Assembly (NCBI GenBank): GCA_964544365.1
Contig: CAZJCW010000175.1
Coordinates: 1 to 9,129 of the forward strand
Source: Alsobacter sp964544365
Lineage (GTDB): Bacteria > Pseudomonadota > Alphaproteobacteria > Rhizobiales > Beijerinckiaceae
Direction: 5' to 3'
DNA: 9,129 nt
Shown here: one piece after another, positions 6,694 to 9,129 of the stretch
Layout: every line of letters begins with the position of its first letter
How positions within the stretch are numbered: the first letter of the stretch is position 1
Position numbers and translations under genes: made by a program
Notes under the pieces: model-generated
Seen by the model: the letters and a program-made list of their open reading frames with translations, nothing else
What the model was told of the DNA's origin: nothing
Database searches by the model: none

Positions 6694-6721
6694 GCGGCAC
6701 GCGCCAATCGTCGCGTGCCGC
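6694..6721. terminator. perfect 10-bp inverted repeat between GntR and secreted-protein genes
   Basis: GCGGCACGCG (6694-6703) and CGCGTGCCGC (6712-6721) are exact complements around the loop CCAATCGT. The repeat lies in the 141-base gap after the GntR gene (stop at 6777) and before the secreted-protein start (6635). A T-run is absent, so it may act as a factor-dependent transcript end, a stabilising stem, or an operator for the downstream gene. Confidence 0.45.
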
Positions 6722-6776
6722 GACTGCGGCGTTCGGGGCGTCGGAACCTGGCCTCGGGACCAAGGCGCTGGCCGCG

Positions 6777-7448
6777 TCAGATCGCGTCACGAACCCTGAT
6801 GAGGGTCTGGTCGAGGTGAATGCCGATGATCCGAACGAGCCGGTCCGCGTCCCGGGCCAGCAGAGCGGCGTTCATCTCCTCGTGCTCGGCGACGGCCCCC
6901 GACCACCGGCCCGGCTCTTCGTTGCCGACGAACCGGATGCGCTTGATGCGCGACTGGAGTTGCTCGTGCGTCTGCGCCAGGACGGCGTTCCCCGACGCCC
7001 GCGCGATGCCGGAATGGATGCGCTGGTTCAGCTTGAAATAGGCGAGCCGGTCACCCGCCCGGTAGAGCCGCATCATCTCGTCGTGGGTCGCCGCCAGTTC
7101 CGCGATCTCGGCGTCCGAGGCGCGCTCGCAGGCCAGGCGCGCTGCCGTCTGCTCGAGCGACTTGAGGACCTCGAGGATGTCGAAGATCGCCTTCTCGTCG
7201 AACCGCCGCACGATCGCGCCCTTGGCAGGGAGGATCTCCACCAGACCTTCGCTGACAAGGCTCTTGATGGCCTCGCGCAGCGGCGTGCGGGACACGCCGA
7301 GAGAGGCTCCGACCATGCCCTCGTTGATGCGCGAGCCCGGCGCCAGCTTGCCCTCGATGATCATGTCGCGCAGGCGGGTGAGCACCTCGTCGTGCAGCGT
7401 GATGCGCATGATCGGGGATACGTCGCCGAGCGGATCATCCGTTGCCAT
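6777..7448 (-). CDS. GntR-family regulator with FCD ligand-binding domain
   Basis: The product has 223 residues from the ATG at 7448. Residues 15-80 form the GntR winged helix-turn-helix, with LRDMIIEGKLAPGSRINE, the recognition segment LGVSRTPLREAIKSL (around 50-65) and the wing ending AKGAIVRRF. From about 88 to 215 an all-helical FCD domain follows. Its metal/ligand positions are visible: Asn141 in place of the more usual Asp, His145 (RIH), His189 (EHEEM) and His211 (IHLDQ). FCD regulators usually bind an organic acid and release the operator of a catabolic or transport operon, which suits the TRAP genes directly upstream. The start is uncertain. The in-frame ATG at 7523 overlaps the DctM stop as ATGA, a coupling arrangement, but would add a 25-residue polar leader and has its G-run touching the start codon; 7448 has a weak AGGG. 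Either way the regulator is co-directional with, and immediately behind, the transporter. Confidence 0.9.
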   Translation of the reverse strand: MATDDPLGDVSPIMRITLHDEVLTRLRDMIIEGKLAPGSRINEGMVGASLGVSRTPLREAIKSLVSEGLVEILPAKGAIVRRFDEKAIFDILEVLKSLEQTAARLACERASDAEIAELAATHDEMMRLYRAGDRLAYFKLNQRIHSGIARASGNAVLAQTHEQLQSRIKRIRFVGNEEPGRWSGAVAEHEEMNAALLARDADRLVRIIGIHLDQTLIRVRDAI

Positions 7449-7519
7449 GGGCCCTGTCAGTCTCCGAAACGGGGTCATCGTCCGATGTCTCGTGGTCAAA
7501 TCGTCCCGCACGTCAAGCG

Positions 7520-8803
7520 TCATCCCCCCAGAGCAAGACGAGGGATGACCGTCGTGATCCAGGGGAGGTAGGTGATCATGAGCAGTGTGATGGCCAGCGG
7601 GATGTAGAACGGCAGCATCTCGCGCAGCACGTCCTTCATCTTCACGCCGGCGATGTCGGCAACGAGATAGAGCGCCAGCCCCATCGGCGGGGTCAGAAGC
7701 CCGATCATCAGGTTGAACACGACGACCATGCCGAGGTGGACGGGATCCACGCCCGCGAGCATGAGCGGCTTGGCGATGATCGGCGCCACGACAAGGATGG
7801 CCGTGGTCGAGTCGAGAAACATGCCGACGACGAGCAGCAGCACGTTGACGAGCAGCAGCAGGACGTAGGGATCCTTCGAGATCGACAGCATCCAGCCCGT
7901 CAGCGTCTGCGGCACCATTTCCACCGACAGGATCCAGCCGAACAGCGCCGCGACCGATACGATCAGCAGGATGGCCGACGAGGCCCTGATCGTCTCGATG
8001 GCCGCGTCGTAGAGGCCGCGCCAGGTCAACTCCCGATAGAAGAGCGAGCTGATGAGCAGCGTGTAGATGACCGTGACCGCCGCGATCTCGGTCGGGGTGA
8101 AGAAGCCCATCAGCATGCCGGCGATCAGCAGGACGGGAGCGAACATCGCCGGCAAGGCCGGGACGGCGTCACGCCACAGTTCGCCGCCCGTCGGCCAGCG
8201 CTCCGCGCGCGGGTAGTTCCGCCGCTTGGCGAGCCAGGCCGTCATCAGCATCAGGCCGGCCACGCACAGCAGCCCGGGCAGGATTCCGCCCAGCAGCAGT
8301 TGCAGGACCGACACCCCCGTCACCGTGCCGTAGATGATGAGCGGAATGCTGGGAGGAAAGATCGGCCCGACGATGGCCGAGGACGACGTGACAGCGGCGG
8401 CGAAGGCGCGATTGTAGCCCTTCTGCTTCATGGCATCGATCTCGATGCGGCCGATTCCGCCGATATCGGCAAGCGCGGAACCGGACATTCCCGCGAAGAC
8501 GAGGCTGCCGAAGATGTTCACCTGCGCCAGTCCGCCCGGCAGCCGCCCGACGAGCGTGTCGGCGAACTTGTAGATGTACTTGGAGATACCGGCGCTGTTC
8601 ATCACGCTTCCGACGAACAGGAACACCGGCACCGCCACCAGCGGGAACGAGTCGAGTGCGTAGAGGGTCCGCTGCGCCACGAGATCGACTGGAAGATCGT
8701 TCAGCAGCACGTAGATCACGCACGGAATGGCCAGCGCCAGCACGACGGGAAATCCGAGCACGAACAGCCCGACGAAGGCGAAGACCACCATGAATCCGTA
8801 CAT
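7520..8803 (-). CDS. dctM: TRAP transporter large permease subunit (DctM family)
   Basis: The product has 427 residues, the standard DctM length, and is almost entirely membrane helices (about twelve). Diagnostic stretches are GMSGSALAD (residues 105-113), the following IGGIGRIEIDAMKQKGY, IVGPIFPPSIPLIIYG (144-159), and near the C-terminus LLTPPMGLALYLVADIAG (369-386). This subunit forms the sodium-driven transport channel for a solute delivered by a periplasmic binding protein, usually a carboxylic acid, keto acid or related compound; substrate cannot be told from this subunit. The start at 8803 lies 12 bases after the DctQ stop, with AAGG inside the gap as a likely ribosome-binding site. 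The stop overlaps a possible start of the GntR gene. No binding-protein gene is in the window. Confidence 0.96.
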   Translation of the reverse strand: MYGFMVVFAFVGLFVLGFPVVLALAIPCVIYVLLNDLPVDLVAQRTLYALDSFPLVAVPVFLFVGSVMNSAGISKYIYKFADTLVGRLPGGLAQVNIFGSLVFAGMSGSALADIGGIGRIEIDAMKQKGYNRAFAAAVTSSSAIVGPIFPPSIPLIIYGTVTGVSVLQLLLGGILPGLLCVAGLMLMTAWLAKRRNYPRAERWPTGGELWRDAVPALPAMFAPVLLIAGMLMGFFTPTEIAAVTVIYTLLISSLFYRELTWRGLYDAAIETIRASSAILLIVSVAALFGWILSVEMVPQTLTGWMLSISKDPYVLLLLVNVLLLVVGMFLDSTTAILVVAPIIAKPLMLAGVDPVHLGMVVVFNLMIGLLTPPMGLALYLVADIAGVKMKDVLREMLPFYIPLAITLLMITYLPWITTVIPRLALGG

Positions 8804-8815
8804 CGATGCGCCTTG

Positions 8816-9129
8816 TCAGGTCAGGGTGGTGTGCTTGTCGTCGGGGCGGCCGCGCGACCAGGTGCGACGGAAGAGGACGAGGTTCGCGAAGGTCAGGAAG
8901 ACGGCGCCCGCGGCGAGCGGTCCCATGAAGATCACGAAGGGCATTTCCAGCGTCGCCGTCGTGCTGCTGTAGTTGCGAGCGATCGTGCCGATGGACGCAT
9001 AGGCGAGGAAACCGAACAGCACCACGCCGGACAACTCGATCGCGAGCTGGAGCAGCCAGCGCGGGCGGTCCGGAAGGAGGGCCTGGAACTCCTCCATCTT
9101 GATCTGGCCGCCGTCGAGCGAAACGAGTG
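8816..9129 (-). CDS. dctQ: TRAP transporter small permease subunit (DctQ family), N-terminus cut by right edge
   Basis: The frame is open to the window edge, giving 104 visible residues that begin LVSLDGGQIKMEEF. The ATG at 9097 is internal: the residues before it fit the family, and DctQ proteins normally have about 160-180 residues with four helices, of which only the last two are seen here. Visible elements are a helix at WLLQLAIELSGVVLFGFLAY, the conserved loop with SSTTATLEMP that precedes the last helix, and the helix FVIFMGPLAAGAVFLTFANL, followed by a basic and polar tail. DctQ partners DctM in the membrane. The short gap to DctM shows co-transcription. The start, and most likely the solute-binding protein gene, lie outside the window. 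Confidence 0.9.
   Translation of the reverse strand, partial: LVSLDGGQIKMEEFQALLPDRPRWLLQLAIELSGVVLFGFLAYASIGTIARNYSSTTATLEMPFVIFMGPLAAGAVFLTFANLVLFRRTWSRGRPDDKHTTLT

Noticed and set aside
6816..7571. Open frame of 251 codons on the + strand opposite the GntR gene
   Set aside because: It is a shadow of the GntR/FCD gene with Arg/His/Asp-rich translation and no motif.

Overview
The window reads as a piece of chromosome from a GC-rich proteobacterium. It is most likely an alphaproteobacterium of the Hyphomicrobiales/Rhodospirillales type, judging from codon use (strong G/C third positions) and from the mix of TRAP transporter, FCD-type GntR regulator, LysR regulator, GYF_2 protein and M24 protein. 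Genus cannot be told from the sequence alone. I see no rRNA, tRNA, CRISPR array, insertion sequence or integrase.

Layout. The left part (1-1291, + strand) holds the last 54 codons of an alpha/beta hydrolase, then a CPBP-family intramembrane protease with an intact catalytic motif set. At 1393-2794 a small cupin (- strand) diverges from a LysR-type regulator (+ strand) across a 100-base intergenic region that contains a 17-bp dyad. At 2940-4325 (+ strand) lies an M24 'pita-bread' protein of the creatinase/aminopeptidase P superfamily in which three of the five canonical metal ligands are replaced. It converges on a series of five genes on the - strand that reaches the right edge.

Reading the - strand from the right edge inward: the small (DctQ-like, cut by the edge) and large (DctM-like) membrane subunits of a TRAP transporter, a GntR/FCD regulator directly behind DctM, a secreted protein of about 400 residues that I cannot assign to a named family, and a GYF_2-domain protein with four predicted membrane helices. 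Two well-formed inverted repeats sit between the last three genes, one after the GntR gene and one after the secreted-protein gene. They probably mark transcript boundaries, so the five genes need not be one operon.

How the genes may work together. DctQ, DctM and the GntR regulator form a recognisable uptake module for an organic acid or similar solute, and its periplasmic binding protein should lie just beyond the right edge. The LysR protein most likely controls the divergent cupin and perhaps itself; it could also affect the M24 gene 145 bases downstream. A link between the M24 protein and the TRAP substrate is possible but is only inference. I found no clear sign of a wholly new multi-gene system. 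The points most worth following are the altered active sites of the M24 and cupin proteins and the unassigned secreted protein.
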